From positions 17,139,724 to 17,203,723 of the forward strand of contig JABACO010000002.1 of the NCBI GenBank assembly GCA_013339895.1: a stretch of DNA of 64,000 nucleotides, read 5' to 3'. Positions within the stretch are counted from its first letter, which is position 1. Each line of letters starts with the position of its first letter. Both the position numbers and the translations under genes were made by a program. Below the pieces are notes generated by a model. The model saw only the letters and a program-made list of their open reading frames with translations, searched no databases and was not told where the DNA came from. The DNA is from Ephydatia muelleri. Lineage: Eukaryota > Porifera > Demospongiae > Spongillida > Spongillidae. Positions 22,201 through 34,827 of this stretch are shown in pieces.

Positions 22201-25200
22201 TCATAATCCAATATTTTGTAGTACAGTCACCAATGTTGACCATGTCACAGGCTTCAAACCCCTTCCCCGAAGCCACCGTTGCAGTATTGCCATAGTGATT
22301 CGTTCAGCATTCTTAAAATGTTCAACCTCTAAAGCTTCAACAATGGCTCCAGTCTTATCTTCCATCAGAAAGATGCCAAATTTGGCATACTTTGCTCCAA
22401 CTAATACAGAAATGTTCAGCTTTTCACCAGAAAACGATAAGAGTTCAGGCATTGTTGGTGTTCCTGGTATGAAGAGGCAAAGTAATATATATTAAGTACT
22501 TACAATACACAACTATAATCACAAAATGAATAAGTGAGGATCCTAATCTATTTTGAAACCTAATGCAATCAGTTCAGGCCGTGCAGTGTTCTTTAGTAAG
22601 AAGGGGTGTAATAATGGTCACAATTCACAACATAAATCACAAATGAAGTAAAGTCTCTAAGTGAGGAGGCTAATGTATTGTAGCATAATGTAATTAATTA
22701 CCCATACACAACACAAATGATGTACGATACTTTAGGAGTGGACATTAGTGAGTTATTCAGTTTGTAACCTTTTGCTTTAGTTTCTGGGATAGGAAATTAA
22801 TGTATGCATGTGCATTGCATCCACACAGATAAAATACCATATAACTGCTGTATATCAATATAGGTTAAAACACATATGCCGAAACCTTTAGGTTTACAGC
22901 ATTCATATTACTGTACATGAGACGCTATTCTACAATAGGCTTCAATGAAGAGTGGAAATGGTATGTACAATTAAATAATGAAGCATAACCATGTGGTGGC
23001 TTTGTAGGCTTTTTAACCTTCACTATTAGCAAACACTCTGTGGCAGCACGATGCACTGGTGCACCTGGTGCATGATGATGCACCAGGTGCACCAGTGCAC
23101 CAAGGCATCTTGCTGCCACAGATTGTTTGCTAATAGTTAAATACAAAAAGTACATGCACTTTTATAACAACCTTCCAAGTGTGCCACCATTTGATCAATC
23201 ATCTCTGACAAAGGTTGGTGACCAGAAGACTCTACAAGACAAAGGAAATGAAAGACAGTGTTTGCTGGTTGAGAGTATAATTAGCTTAAAAGCTACATCC
23301 TCTCATGAAGGAAAAGGGGCAGCTGATCTTATCTCACTCAAGTCTAGGAAAAACAACAACATGAAATTTAGATAAACTGTGTAAACGACAAACAGCAAAT
23401 TTGCCTGACGCTGTAACTCATTCACTCAATATATATATTGGGTGATTCATACTGGTACAAATAAGAGGCAGAGTAGGCAGGAACAATGGGGAGGAGTTAG
23501 GCTAGTCTTAATACATGACGAAGATTAAGCAATCTTTACACTGACCTTCTAACTGCCTTATTACTCGTCCCATCGGCTTTATCAACAGCGGGGAAGACCT
23601 GGAAACCTTAGTAGACACTGCCAAAAAAACACAAAGGTGATGTTAATTGTACACACACTAGATGCACCTCCCTGCAATAGCCTCACCTCCAGCAAGGTAT
23701 GGGAGACATGGCTCTATCTTAATCCATTCTTCCATCGAGGCATGCTTATGACCACTGGTGTCAATAACATGCTTATTCCCTTCAAGAATGGCCTTCTTTA
23801 ATAAGGACAGCTCTACATTGGTCCCACCAGAGTGGTCTGAGCTGGCTTCACGAGGACAGGAGATGACCTCTACCACTTCTAGATGAGGACAGAAGTCCTG
23901 ATGGGTCTTCTTAATGACTTCGAGGACAGCATGTGCAAGTTTGAGGTAATTGGGGTCTGCTTTGTCGGGCGAAAACATAAATAGGGAGAAGGATTGGAAT
24001 GACTCGCTCATCTCAACAATAGTGGTCACGCCTGTCTCACTAATCCACTTTATACCTCTGCTCCACAGGTCACAACGACGGCCGAGATGGGAGTTGAGAG
24101 GTGTGGTTTGTGCTGGGGGCAATGCAAACTCAAGCGGCAGCCTATGAAGCAGAACATGATGAAACCGTGTGGTAAAGAACTGATCGGTACACTTGACAAT
24201 CGCAGACCAAGAGAAACTATTATTGGGAACTGTGGCACTACTTGGCCTATCAATGCTGACAAGAGCTGGGATGAAGAGGAGGGGACCAAGGTCTGAGCTG
24301 GTTGAGCCTTCAGGTGCCATGTTTGTAATAATTCGAGATAGGTCAACTGCTTGACAAAGTTCAAAATGAGTCATAAACCGACCCAGGTGAAAAAAACGGC
24401 GTAATCGCGCGTAATTGTGCGTGAAAAACGGCCATAAACGCGCCAAATTACGCGGTCTTCAAAACGCTGTATCTTCTTGATTGTGCAATATAGTGGAGCT
24501 GCATTTTGCATATTTACAAAGCGGTCCTGTGTCTATAGAAGTCCAAAGATGGTTTAGTTTGTGATGCATCGTTCGGAAGATATTCACAATCAACTTAGAG
24601 CAAGATTTCGCGGGCTTGAAGTACAAAACCCCGCGAAATCAAGCCCTTTACTTGAATGTGAATATCTTCGGAACGATGGATCGCAAACTAAACCATCTTT
24701 GGACTTCTATAGACACAGGACCGCTTTGTAAATATGCAAAAATGCAGCTCCACTATATTGCACAATCAAGAAGATACAGCGTTTTGAAGACCGCGTAATT
24801 TGGCGCGTTTATGGCCGTTTTTCACGCACAATTACGCGCGATTACGCCGTTTTTTTCACCTGGGGAGTAATCATATCAACATTGTATTCAGGAAATGTGC
24901 TCTTAATAATTGCTGTGGTTATTATTCCAGTATTGCTAGCAAGAGGAACGCATTCTTTAAGAGATTGATCTGCGAACAAAGCTCCATTGACCCTCTTCAA
25001 GATGCTCTCCTTGTGAAGGACAACCCAGCTACTATGGAGATGTTCAAATGGAATGAAGACAATTAAACCCTTTTCTGATAAGGTTTTTAAAAGTGACACA
25101 ACTGTAGTAATATCAGGATTAATGAATTTATCCTGATCAGCCTCTAGGTGTACAAGAAGATCAGAGAGAGATATGGCATGGATATCAGGAGGTAGCTTCT

Positions 25201-28200
25201 CCTTCAAAAAGGCCAGCATCATGTGATTCATCAAGGAGATTGGAGGAGACATACTTAAAACATCTTTATTTGTTCTGTACAGCAGATCTCTGAACAGATT
25301 CATAGCTCCACTGTATATCTTTGTAAGGTTTATGGCTATGACATGTACCAACTTTTGATGTCTAATGGCTTTCTTTGTGACTGACCCTAGATGGCTCATC
25401 TTTTTGCTAAGCTGTTCTGATGTTAGTAGGTCAACATGTGTGCCCACTACTATGACTGCTGACTGCTGGGGACACTTGTGGCACACACCATCAATCATTG
25501 TACACCAGTAGTAGAGTTCCTTGGTGATGACATCAGGATCCTTCCTTAGGTCTTGCAGGAGAAGGAAGATGGCTGGACTGTCAAGGAAAATAGCCTCCAG
25601 ACATGCAGAGTGGCTGGAGAAGTATTGGTGATGTCCTGCCAAGTCATAGATAATCATGTTGCTGTAGGGACTGTCAACTTGATGGGGAATGATCCCAGCA
25701 GTGAGAGGTTCTACCACATCTTCATGTCCAATAGCACGCTGCAAAAGTAAACCTTATCAACCACTGCAACACATATACATCTTAAAAGATGTAATATAGG
25801 AAACCACATGCACTTCCACATGTATTAACTCAAAGAGAGTTCTTATACCAGTAAACTACTCTCGCTCATTTCAACCATGGGCAACTATTTACTTCAACTG
25901 CATTAACTAGTCTCAATTTACATCTTCTAGTTTAATTCCTTATGTATATTCGTCACAAAATTGCAGCTTCCATTATTGTGGGACAGTAGAAATATTTGTC
26001 AAGTCCTTCTACTCTGCAGCTACCAGATGTTGTGAATGGAGTTGTACTCCACAGCTACCCATCTCATTAAATCATCACACAGGTCACAACTCCCTCCCTC
26101 CATTTTAAAAGCAAAATTGTGCATCCCCTTGCTTTTGACATCACAAGACACAGTTAACTGATTGTGGTTGCACATTTGGAACATTTGCATGAAACTGTTT
26201 ATTAATGAATGGGATCATTGCAGAGATAAGGGACCTCATGTACATGTATGTTATTTTAAGTGTTCAAAATTCTTTGATATTCTAGACGCCTGAAATGTCC
26301 TCTACACGGTGATTCTTATGCACTGAGAATTGGACCATCTGTCACTGAGTTGTAAGGCACTGATATTCGATTAACCATATATATTTCAACAGAAACAATA
26401 TGTTTCTGCTGTTTGCACTGGAAATTTTAGTTAGATCCCCTTTTGCAGAAATGACCCCAATCTGTTTCAGGTAGATGCAACCTGCTTAGAATAGAACTAA
26501 TATTACAAAACCAACCAGTGTGCATGCCTGTACTTTACGTAAACATCTTCTCCAGAGATTGGTGGGCGTGCGTCATAGTGCGTGCCTGCAGCTGCATAAT
26601 GTCAAGGCGCTTTCTTCCCACACACTTTTCACCTTCCATTCGTTCCTCAATTTCATCTCCACCTTCCTTCCATTTCCCCCCTCCCCCCCCCTCGCTCACA
26701 AATACACAAACCTCATCACCCTCGTCCCATCCATATGCTATATGCAAGCAGCTGCGCATCATAAAACCAGTGTGCATGCCTGTACATGTTGCTATGAGAC
26801 ATTATAGGTATCGAGGTGCTACAACACCTTCAGAGCTGGGAGCCTCCATAAATAGTTCAGCCTGAGATGGTCATGTTTAATCGTTGACATGCGGTATTCA
26901 AACCATTCAAATGGAAAGTTAGACTGAGTTATAGTGAAATAAATAGTTAAATAAAATAATACTGAGAGTGCTTCATAACTCCACACAGTAGTAAAAGGAA
27001 CATTGCATGTCATCTCATGGAAGATGCATACCACACATCATTCCTACCTTAATGAACCGAATTGCTGTTGGCTTTGAAATGTTGATGATGGCCTTTGAAC
27101 AAGGAGGATACAGTGCTTAAATCACACAATCATGATGGGCAAAAATAAGAACAGGAATGCATTTCTGCAAAAAGATACAAAAGTCGACACCAAGCCTGTC
27201 ACAGTATGCAAGGGGAAATATTAATTTGAGTGTCTGTGAATGAATGCAACAATTGTAAACACAGAAAATTGTCACGTTCATCATTCACAGACACCCAATA
27301 TACTCGCGTGCAAATGTCATGACCATATAAAGGCTATATTGGTATGTACATGCACAAGTCAAGTTCATATATGTGCAGCTATAGTTAGCGACTGTATGCA
27401 TGTAGAAAACACAGCCAATGTCATCAATGCTGACAACACTCACTTTACCTGAGTAAGTGTACTCTTCCCAGCGCCTGAATGTCCACACAACACAACCTTT
27501 CCATAGGAATCAGCAGGAAAGTCATTGCACGTTTTCAGCACCTGCTTGAACACACTGAGGGATTCGTACCTAGCCCCCATCATGGCCGTACGTCCTCGAC
27601 CATTCCTAAGATTGATGTCAATACCAGGATGGGACAGCAGTGTTTTTACACAGCTGATCTGGTCCTCCTCTGTTATCCCTTTATACCCAGATAGTCTTGC
27701 AGCAATATGCAATGCAGTGTCACCTCTCTAATGGTTGAAACATGGATTATACTGTAAAGTGACTGCAGTGCTTTTATGCTGTACTACCATAGGTATTGGA
27801 ATCATTGGATTCGCAACTCAGCGGGTATTGCATAGTGACATCACAGATTTATGCTTGACACAGTTATGCCCTTTTCTTTGCTTGTGTTTCTGGTGGTCCC
27901 CGTTGGTGTCTTTTAATTTTGATCGTACAAAATCCAACTAGGTTCATTGATTAGACTTTTTTTCTGGTTCTTTGTGTCTTTTTGTTACCATAAGTTATAG
28001 TGTCGATAAGTGGTTTGGAGGGTTTAGTAGCAATATGCACTTAGAAGGAAACAAAAACAAGAGTTGGCTGTGGTCTACATCACGCTATTTTTTGTTTTGA
28101 AGCTTATTAAAAGGACAAGTATGTTGCAGTTTTGGTGTAATATTGAGGCAGTTTTGTGGGGGTTTTAACTTTAAAAAGTAACGATTTGTATCTCTAAGGC

Positions 28201-30568
28201 TCATGTTTGCTTGGTTGGCTGTACATGTTGTGTGCCTTTGCCTTAGAACAAGTTTTGTTTCATAAGAATGCCAACAAAAAAAGAAAGGCTGTCAATAGTC
28301 TTTGTTCAACAAAGCAAAAGCAAGCACGACGTTCTGCCAAATGAAGGGCTGTTATTAAATCAGTGAATTTTGTGAGTTTGAAAAGTGCAAAGCTTTCCCT
28401 CTGGCATTCGCCGAAACAACGGATCTTCAAGTATACAAGCTACTAACGCTGCTATAAATGTGTTATCATGTAACTGTGTCAAGCGTAGAACCTAATTTTC
28501 ACTGATGCTGCGAATCCAGTGATTGCAATATCTCTGGTAGTACACATCATACAGGTGCAATGCAAGCATTTCAGTCACGTTAATAAATCATCAGGATCAG
28601 TAGGCAGTGATAATTGTAAAATAATAATACCAATTAAGTTAACAGCAATTTGCTAGTGCAGTCTACCCTACAATAAATGTACAGCTCACAAGGCGTGTCA
28701 CTAACAACTAATTCTGTTTCAGTTTTGTAAATGATATCAAGATTATGACCTCTTGCATGATTATAGCATGTGCTCATCACACAATTGGACGTACACAGAC
28801 ATAGTCACACCTCCTGGTGGCCATACAATAATTCAATCCATATAGTGATGTACGAATGCAAAACTGAATAGTTACACAACTCCAATCCTCATACAGCAAT
28901 GACTGAACATCGAACAAATCTATACCTCCCAATTAGCTACATGTGCAGTACTCTTTGACTATGTCTACAGCCTGTAAAGACCTTGTATGCACGAGTGAGC
29001 ATATGGGATTGTTTCCATGAAAAGAAACTTAACGCATACGTTATAAAATTCCCAGTGCGTCCTATATAAATGTAACACCTGCGTTGAAATGTATAATTAA
29101 TAAAAAATTCAGACCATTACAACTCCATGACAGATACTCAGATTCTCAGCGCGTAAGAAGCAGGACATTTCAAACTTTTAGAATATCTAGAAAAACGTTC
29201 GGTTCCTTTTCGTGGAAAATGATCCCATATGAAGAATGATATCAGAAAGTTACATATTGGGCATTGCTAATAGACCTCAGTTGTTGTAAAGTATAGTGGA
29301 TGCAATATCTTACATACCTGCATGCTAAATCCTTAGCACATGCACATCACATTCCATTCCATTACACACCAATTATCGCCACATCTAAAGCCATAGGAAT
29401 TGACAGTGCGACCACACATCACCAAATAAGTTCACAAAGCAATGAGTGCCCTCTTTATAAGGCTGAACATATCACCAACAGCGAATGATCTAATCTCATA
29501 CTTCACTCACATTGTTCTGCAAGTTGGCATGGGCACCCCTATCCAAGAGCACTTTTACACACTCCCCCTTTCCCCAATATGAAGCCATCATCAGTGGAGT
29601 CCATCCATCCTGCATTAGTGGTTCAGGGCACAAAACGTCAATTTGAAATTTATACAAGTAGAATATTTTCTTTGAGGAAGTAGTAGCATTTAGGAATTGT
29701 GTAAAAAGGACAAGCTGATGAGAGGATGGATGTGTGCAAACCGATTGGCTTTAAAAACGTCAAGTGTGGCAAAAGAAATGGAGTACAACTCTTTGCTAAC
29801 TTCTAATAATGTACTCGTTTCTTGATACACAAGTGTCCGTACCAACAACACATTTCCCTTATTCATCATAAACTCATATAGGGAGGACCCTCTAATTTAA
29901 ATCTCTAAGCTGTGAACTATGATTCAATTAGAGGCAAGATACCTTCTAGCAGTTAGCTTTCTTACCTTTTTAATGAATAAGCCTAGCATATTATCTGCAT
30001 GTGTGATCTGAGTTGCTACTGTATTCTATTTCAAAGCATACAAAACGTTGCGTGTCTCACCCGTTCGGCTGCATCAACGTCTGCACTCTGATCGAGAAGT
30101 CTAACGATCATCTTCAAATCACCAACTCTTGCTGCAGCTCTTAGCTTCTCTTCACGTTTCTACAGCGATGAAACGATTATTACATCACGGATTACCAGGT
30201 GGGCGGGACCATGTATTCTATACGACACACCTGCCATGTAAAAGTACCTACAAAGTACTGGGTATACACACCGCCATTGCACATTTTACAGTTATTATCT
30301 TTGGCCAGAACAAACGTTACATTACCATCTTCAACCACTCCATACGCTATTGTATACAGCTAGCTCTTGAAGAACCAATATCGCTTTCACGCAGTGAAGG
30401 CACGCGCTCTGCTTTCGAACATATAAATAGAGTATCCAGAATTGAGGATGGACCGCCAAGGCTTGCCAGCGGAATAGTGTCCAGTCCCCCCTACTTGGTG
30501 AAGTTCCAATTCAGAGTAAAATATACGTCGCGTCGGTATGCACAAACCTCACGTGAGCGGAAGTCCAT
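22201..30568 (-). CDS. ANK-ROC-COR-Death ROCO gene, large exon split by a foldback element
   Basis: ROCO protein without kinase. Exons: tentative start 30568-30548 (MDFRSRE, weak gtttgt donor), 30159-30061 and 29609-29511 (one 33-residue ankyrin repeat each), 27727-27449 (ankyrin remnant plus P-loop GHSGAGKST), 27092-27048, 25738-23687 (ROC DLAGHH switch, GTHVD, then COR), 23617-23546, 23231-23172, 22463-22201 (C-terminal Death-like domain, W-STLVTVL near the end). The COR-Death linker exons are all phase 1-1. The 25738-23687 exon contains a 483-bp inverted-repeat element; removing it with one copy of its 2-bp target duplication leaves 1567 nt, open throughout and ending in the right phase. 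As read, translation stops inside the element. Domain order resembles the ROC-COR-Death half of DAPK1, but there is no kinase. Spliced removal or allele-specific insertion is possible. First exon uncertain. Confidence 0.8.
23023..23136. mobile_element. 114-bp palindromic MITE-like element
   Basis: The sequence begins CTATTAGCAAAC and ends GTTTGCTAATAG. The arms pair along most of their length, including TGTGGCAGCA with TGCTGCCACA and GCACTGGTGCACCTGGTGCA with its complement around a 4-base centre. It lies in the intron between the last two exons of the ANK-ROC-COR-Death gene. No clear target duplication was identified. Confidence 0.6.
24382..24864. mobile_element. 483-bp foldback (long inverted repeat) element inside a coding exon
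   Basis: Two arms of about 220 bp, nearly identical in opposite orientation, start CCCAGGTG and end CACCTGGG, with a short centre near 24610-24640. The element is flanked by GA at 24380-24381 and GA at 24865-24866. The tandem paralogue near 44410 shows the uninterrupted site with exactly the length expected after removing the element and one GA. It encodes nothing recognisable; the open frames in the arms mirror each other. It looks like a non-autonomous MITE or foldback DNA transposon with a 2-bp target duplication. Superfamily not assigned. Confidence 0.85.
25739..27047 (-). other. intron, no further feature recognised
   Basis: This stretch separates the 45-nt exon at 27092-27048 from the ROC/COR exon starting at 25738. 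It contains a short C/T-rich patch near 26620-26720 and no supported gene. Confidence 0.6.
27728..29510 (-). other. intron between ankyrin exon and P-loop exon, nothing recognised
   Basis: AT-rich DNA between exons 29609-29511 and 27727-27449. No additional ankyrin exon with splice sites was found here, unlike the expanded paralogue. Confidence 0.6.
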
Positions 30569-33549
30569 TGCCCCCCCAGGCATAATTGCACCCATAATAC
30601 CAATTGCATCCTCCCATGACGACACATTGCTAAAGCGTCACAATTAACAATAAAAACCTTGCATAGAATCATACGCATAGTAATTTATGTTTATTGATCA
30701 TGTTTATTGATCATTAATCCATGCTGCTATTTAGCAATTACGTGACGTTATCAGGGCGTTGCCTACTGTTGGCAAACAAATATTGGCAACAACTTTTACA
30801 TCAGAGTGAACGTTAATATCTGTGGTTACATTGAATATTAGGGAGCCAAAGGAATGCGCCCGTGTTGTTCTGTGCTATAGTGTTAAGTTGTACTAGTGTC
30901 ACCATTTGGTGACGCTAAGTTTAATGAAATATAGTTTCATGAAACAAACAAGTGTTAAATTAAAACTTGCACACGAACAGTACACAACTGATGGAAAAAC
31001 ACAAATTTGTTTTAACTGCAAAGGCAATGATACAATTTTAAATCAAAGTGAAGACAAAAGTTGGAAAGGTACGATGAGGAACATATTATTCTCTGTTTTA
31101 TCATGGCTTCCACAAGGTATCCCACAAAAAACCCACTGAGGTTTCACAAAGAAGATCAACCTTTCTCGTCATCAGTCAGATAGCAGAGGCGTTAGGGTTA
31201 GAACCATCCATTTCTTTCTGCTCTTCTACCTTCTCCTGTTCTACCAATGCAGATTGTGTTCCCTTGTGTTCAACTCGGATCAAATAACAAAAACAAAGCA
31301 CGAACATGCTGGCCATGCCCACTCAAGACCCAACTGAAGTCAGCATAACTGGCGAGAAAGCTATTAGTAAAATTGCAAATGGGTCATTGAAGTGAACTAG
31401 ACAATGAAATTGCAGAAGCTAGCGATTACAGTACTGTAGTATGGAGTGAAGTGATCCTTGAAAATAGTAAGATTGCTCACGTTAATGTGAAATTTCAACA
31501 CAATGGATAAAAAATCAGTACAAAGAAAGCTTACAAATACATACACAAAGTCAAGGGGGAGAGGCCAATTGACTGAATTGAGTCAGCAGAGCTCTGCCAG
31601 CATTAGAGCTGTGCTGATTCGATAATACATTCATTCTAGGTGTCGCTTTGGAAGACAGAGTACATGTATATGACTTGATGCCTAGTAATTCGTAAGAATG
31701 TTTCATTGGCAGTGATACCGCAGCTTTCATATGACTAAACTACAAAGAGAGACACATAGCCAACCACTTTCAAGACAGCCTCAGCCATTTTTACCATGTT
31801 TTGTTCATGTTCTCCTGCTGCAGCTGACGCACCTGACCTGCTTCTGAAACCTAGGAATTATTCAGGGGCTGAATAACTATGATGTCAAAAGCTGCAGACT
31901 ACTTTGAAAGTAACCAGTTAGGTATCAGAACGTTGCCCATGGATGTATTCGCCAGGACCAACGGCGTGCGAGGTGAGCACGACGGCAGTACTGAGTTGGC
32001 AATTTTTTACATACATGCTGCATGTTTACAGTTGTATTATGTCAACACATCCCCGGCATAACAACAAGTTAAAGCAGGTTGTCCCAGGGAGCCAAGCTTC
32101 CTACAACAATATGGGCATAATTGAAGAGGGGAAGGCCCAAAAACCATGTAAGTAGTTCGTGGGTATCATCAGGCTCAAGAGCTAAAATAGGCCTGGGGAT
32201 GGCAACCATGTATGGGCCTGGGGATGGCAACCATGCATGGGCCTGGGGATGGTAACCATGCATGGGCCTGGGGATGGCAATCATGCATGGGCCTGGGGAT
32301 GGCAACCATGCATGGGCCTGGGGATGGCAACCATGCATGGGCCTGGGGATGGCAACCATGCATGGGCCTGGGGATGGCAACCATGCATGGGCCTGGGGAT
32401 GGCAACCATGCATGGGCCTGGGGATGGCAACCATGCATGGGCTCGGGGATGGCAACCATGCATGGGCCTGGGGATGGCAACCATGCATGGGCCTGGGGAT
32501 GGCAACCATGCATGGGCCTGGGGATGGCAACCATGCATGGGCCTGGGGATGGCAACCATGCATGGGCCTGGGGATGGCAACCATGCATGGGCCTGGGGAT
32601 GGCAACCATGCATGGGCCTGGGGATGGCAACCATGCATGGGCCTGGGGATGGCAACCATGCATGGGCCTGGGGATGGCAACCATGCATGGGCTCGGGGAT
32701 GGCAACCATGCATGGGCCTGGGGATGGCAACCATGCATGGGCCTGGGGATGGCAACCATGCATGGGCCTGGGGATGGCAACCATGCATGGGCTCGGGGAT
32801 GGCAACCATGCATGGGCCTGGGGATGGCAACCATGCATGGGCCTGGGGATGGCAACCATGCATGGGCCTGGGGATGGCAACCATGCATGGGCCTGGGGAT
32901 GGCAACCATGCATGGGCCTGGGGATGGCAACCATGCATGGCCTGGGGACACGTAAAGTATTAGTCTCTGTTGTCGCAGACTCTGAGAGTAAACCCTGTCT
33001 AGGTGGTGGATTGTAAACTGAATCTTTTGTCAAAAGCCGGATATGACATACTGGTTAAACATCGTCATAGCAACCTGTAGATGGGTAAATTGGATAGTGA
33101 GTGGAAAGGCCCCAAAGAATGTGGCATGCCAACTTCGGGTAAATAGAAAGTGGGGCCAACCCGCCATGACATCAACTAAGCTTTGCTTGCCAGCTAGCTG
33201 TTGGTGATAGCTGTAAATCTATGAACAATGAAACATTTCATTGTCAAAATGTTTTGACTAACAGCTGTATAGTGTGAAAGTGGTTTATACATTTTGTGCA
33301 CATGAATAGCTAGCATATGCTAGCGTGCTATTCTAATGGTATTCGAATCTTGAGTTACCAGTGACGTTGTTGCATCATTGATAGTGTAGTGATGGGGGAT
33401 TGGAATGGCACTGTGGTAATCACGAATGGACGCCACAGTGCAACCACACTTAAACTGACATAATTGATCACCAAATATAATATTAAGAATCAAAGAATAT
33501 ATTGCGGAGGGTCAGAGACGGGAGGGGGGAGGGGACATTAGCAGGATGT
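30569..33549. other. intergenic, holds a 25-bp minisatellite
   Basis: No gene supported. Contains the repeat at 32187-32945 and otherwise AT-rich unique DNA. A plus-strand open frame at 30129-30647 overlaps antisense ankyrin coding sequence and has no family features. Confidence 0.55.
32187..32945. repeat. 25-bp minisatellite, about 30 copies
   Basis: Unit GGATGGCAACCATGCATGGG plus CCTGG, with rare GCTCGG variants. Intergenic. Five frames stay open because the unit lacks stops. Confidence 0.95.
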
Positions 33550-34768
33550 TCAGTACTGCAGACATTTAATCTTATGCTCTTCTAGCTGTGTCCGTTTGAC
33601 AAACACCCTGGCACATCTGGGACATGAGTAGCTTCTCTGCGACAAAGCTCCAAGTGCATTAGAAGTCACGCCCACATCATTGGAATAGAATAACTGATCA
33701 TGTGATGAAATGTCTGGGAACCAGGAAGATTGGTTACTATCTCTGCTAGTACAGTATTGATGATGAGATGGGGACAAAGGTTTCCCTTCAAATGACCTTG
33801 ATCCAGTAGCAATGCAATCACTATGCATCGCTGTACTGTCCTCTTCAACAAATGGATCAAGGTGTGGGAGTGGCTCATCTGATGATCGTGGGACATAACC
33901 CTGACAATGGGAGTGACCATACATGGTACATTAATTGACCTTTCAACCATCACCCTGTGCACCTTAAACTCAGTGCTTACTTTGTTCCTCAAATAGGTTG
34001 TGTACTGTTCCTGGTCTGCTTGGCACTTTATCTTCAGCTGATGGGCCAATCTGGTAGTCTCACTGCTGTAATAGCTCAACTCTGTTCTGCAGCGATCAAG
34101 TTGGAGTTGGAGAGAGGTCACCTCTGCTTGGAGCCTCAGTCTCTCGTTCTCCTTCTCCTCTTTTAGCCTCTCTTTCTCGCGTCTTTCTAAATCAAAATCT
34201 TCCTGGTACACTTTCAGCTATATCATGTGCAGAAGTACGGGTAATATCGACACGTCAATCAATGTTGCAACTCACTTGTTGCCGAAGCAATTCTACCTCG
34301 TCCCCACTCTGTTTTCCGCAACTGCGACTTGCCACGTTCGCCCCTAGTTTAAAGGGTTCTCGTTCTCTCCTGCCGCTCTCTTTATTGCGCAGCTTCATCT
34401 TCAACGCTTCGTTCTCCTCCTTCAAGCGTGCAATGGTCTCGTGATTCTCCTTTGTGGCTAGCTGGGAGTCTTCCCTGTATCGTCTGAAAGCCTCCTCCTG
34501 CTCACGATACTCTAAGTCCCATTGGCTGTTCACGTGCATCAGCTGTACATCAGCAGCGGCAGCAGCATTACGATACGAACCACCGCCCCCCACCATTGAC
34601 GATACGTACCTCTCGAACTAAGTTTTCCAACATCTTCATTTGCCTGTTCAGGGCCTCTAGTTCACGGGTTCCGTGAAGGCCCTGAAACATAGCGTTTCCA
34701 TGTGGTGTACACGCAGTCATAATCGATTCATCACACCTCCTTCTTGTACAAGTAATTATATATTCCAT
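33550..34768 (-). CDS. UBAN coiled-coil, C-terminal CCHC zinc-finger protein (NEMO/optineurin/TNIP-like)
   Basis: Likely ubiquitin-chain-binding adaptor of the NEMO/optineurin/TNIP group, which in animals regulates NF-kB and related signalling. Four phase-0 exons: 34768-34610, 34542-34276, 34217-33981, 33900-33550, giving 337 residues; introns are 67, 58 and 80 nt. The middle is strongly helical and charged. Residues about 143-172 include YQEDFDLERREKERL, which fits the UBAN core DFxxERxxxxxL of TNIP and NEMO. The C-terminus has CPRCARVF...HKIKC, a C-x2-C-x12-H-x3-C finger like that ending NEMO and optineurin. The start could instead be the methionine 16 residues in. Its assignment to TNIP rather than NEMO/optineurin is undecided: the UBAN core favours TNIP, the terminal finger favours the others. 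It lies between two Death-domain ROCO genes on the same strand. Confidence 0.8.
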
Positions 34769-34827
34769 GACGTCACTTATGTCACTAACGTCACGAATCT
34801 GCGAGTTTGTTCGAGAACTGTGCTGAA

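Noticed and set aside
24380-24866. Foldback element as an introner (self-made intron)
   Set aside because: One edge offers CAG|GTGAAA but the opposite edge has no AG near the boundary, and the element is not framed for clean removal.
24800-25066. Small protein beginning MARLWPFFTHNYARL
   Set aside because: Mirror of the same frame in the other arm of the foldback element; an inverted-repeat artefact running into antisense ROC/COR sequence.
30129-30647. 172-codon plus-strand open frame
   Set aside because: It lies antisense to an ankyrin exon and its intron, with no recognisable domain or splice support.
32069-33033. Open frames of about 250 codons on both strands (CMVAIPRPMHG repeats)
   Set aside because: Pure translation of the 25-bp minisatellite in every frame; no start context, domains or splice sites.
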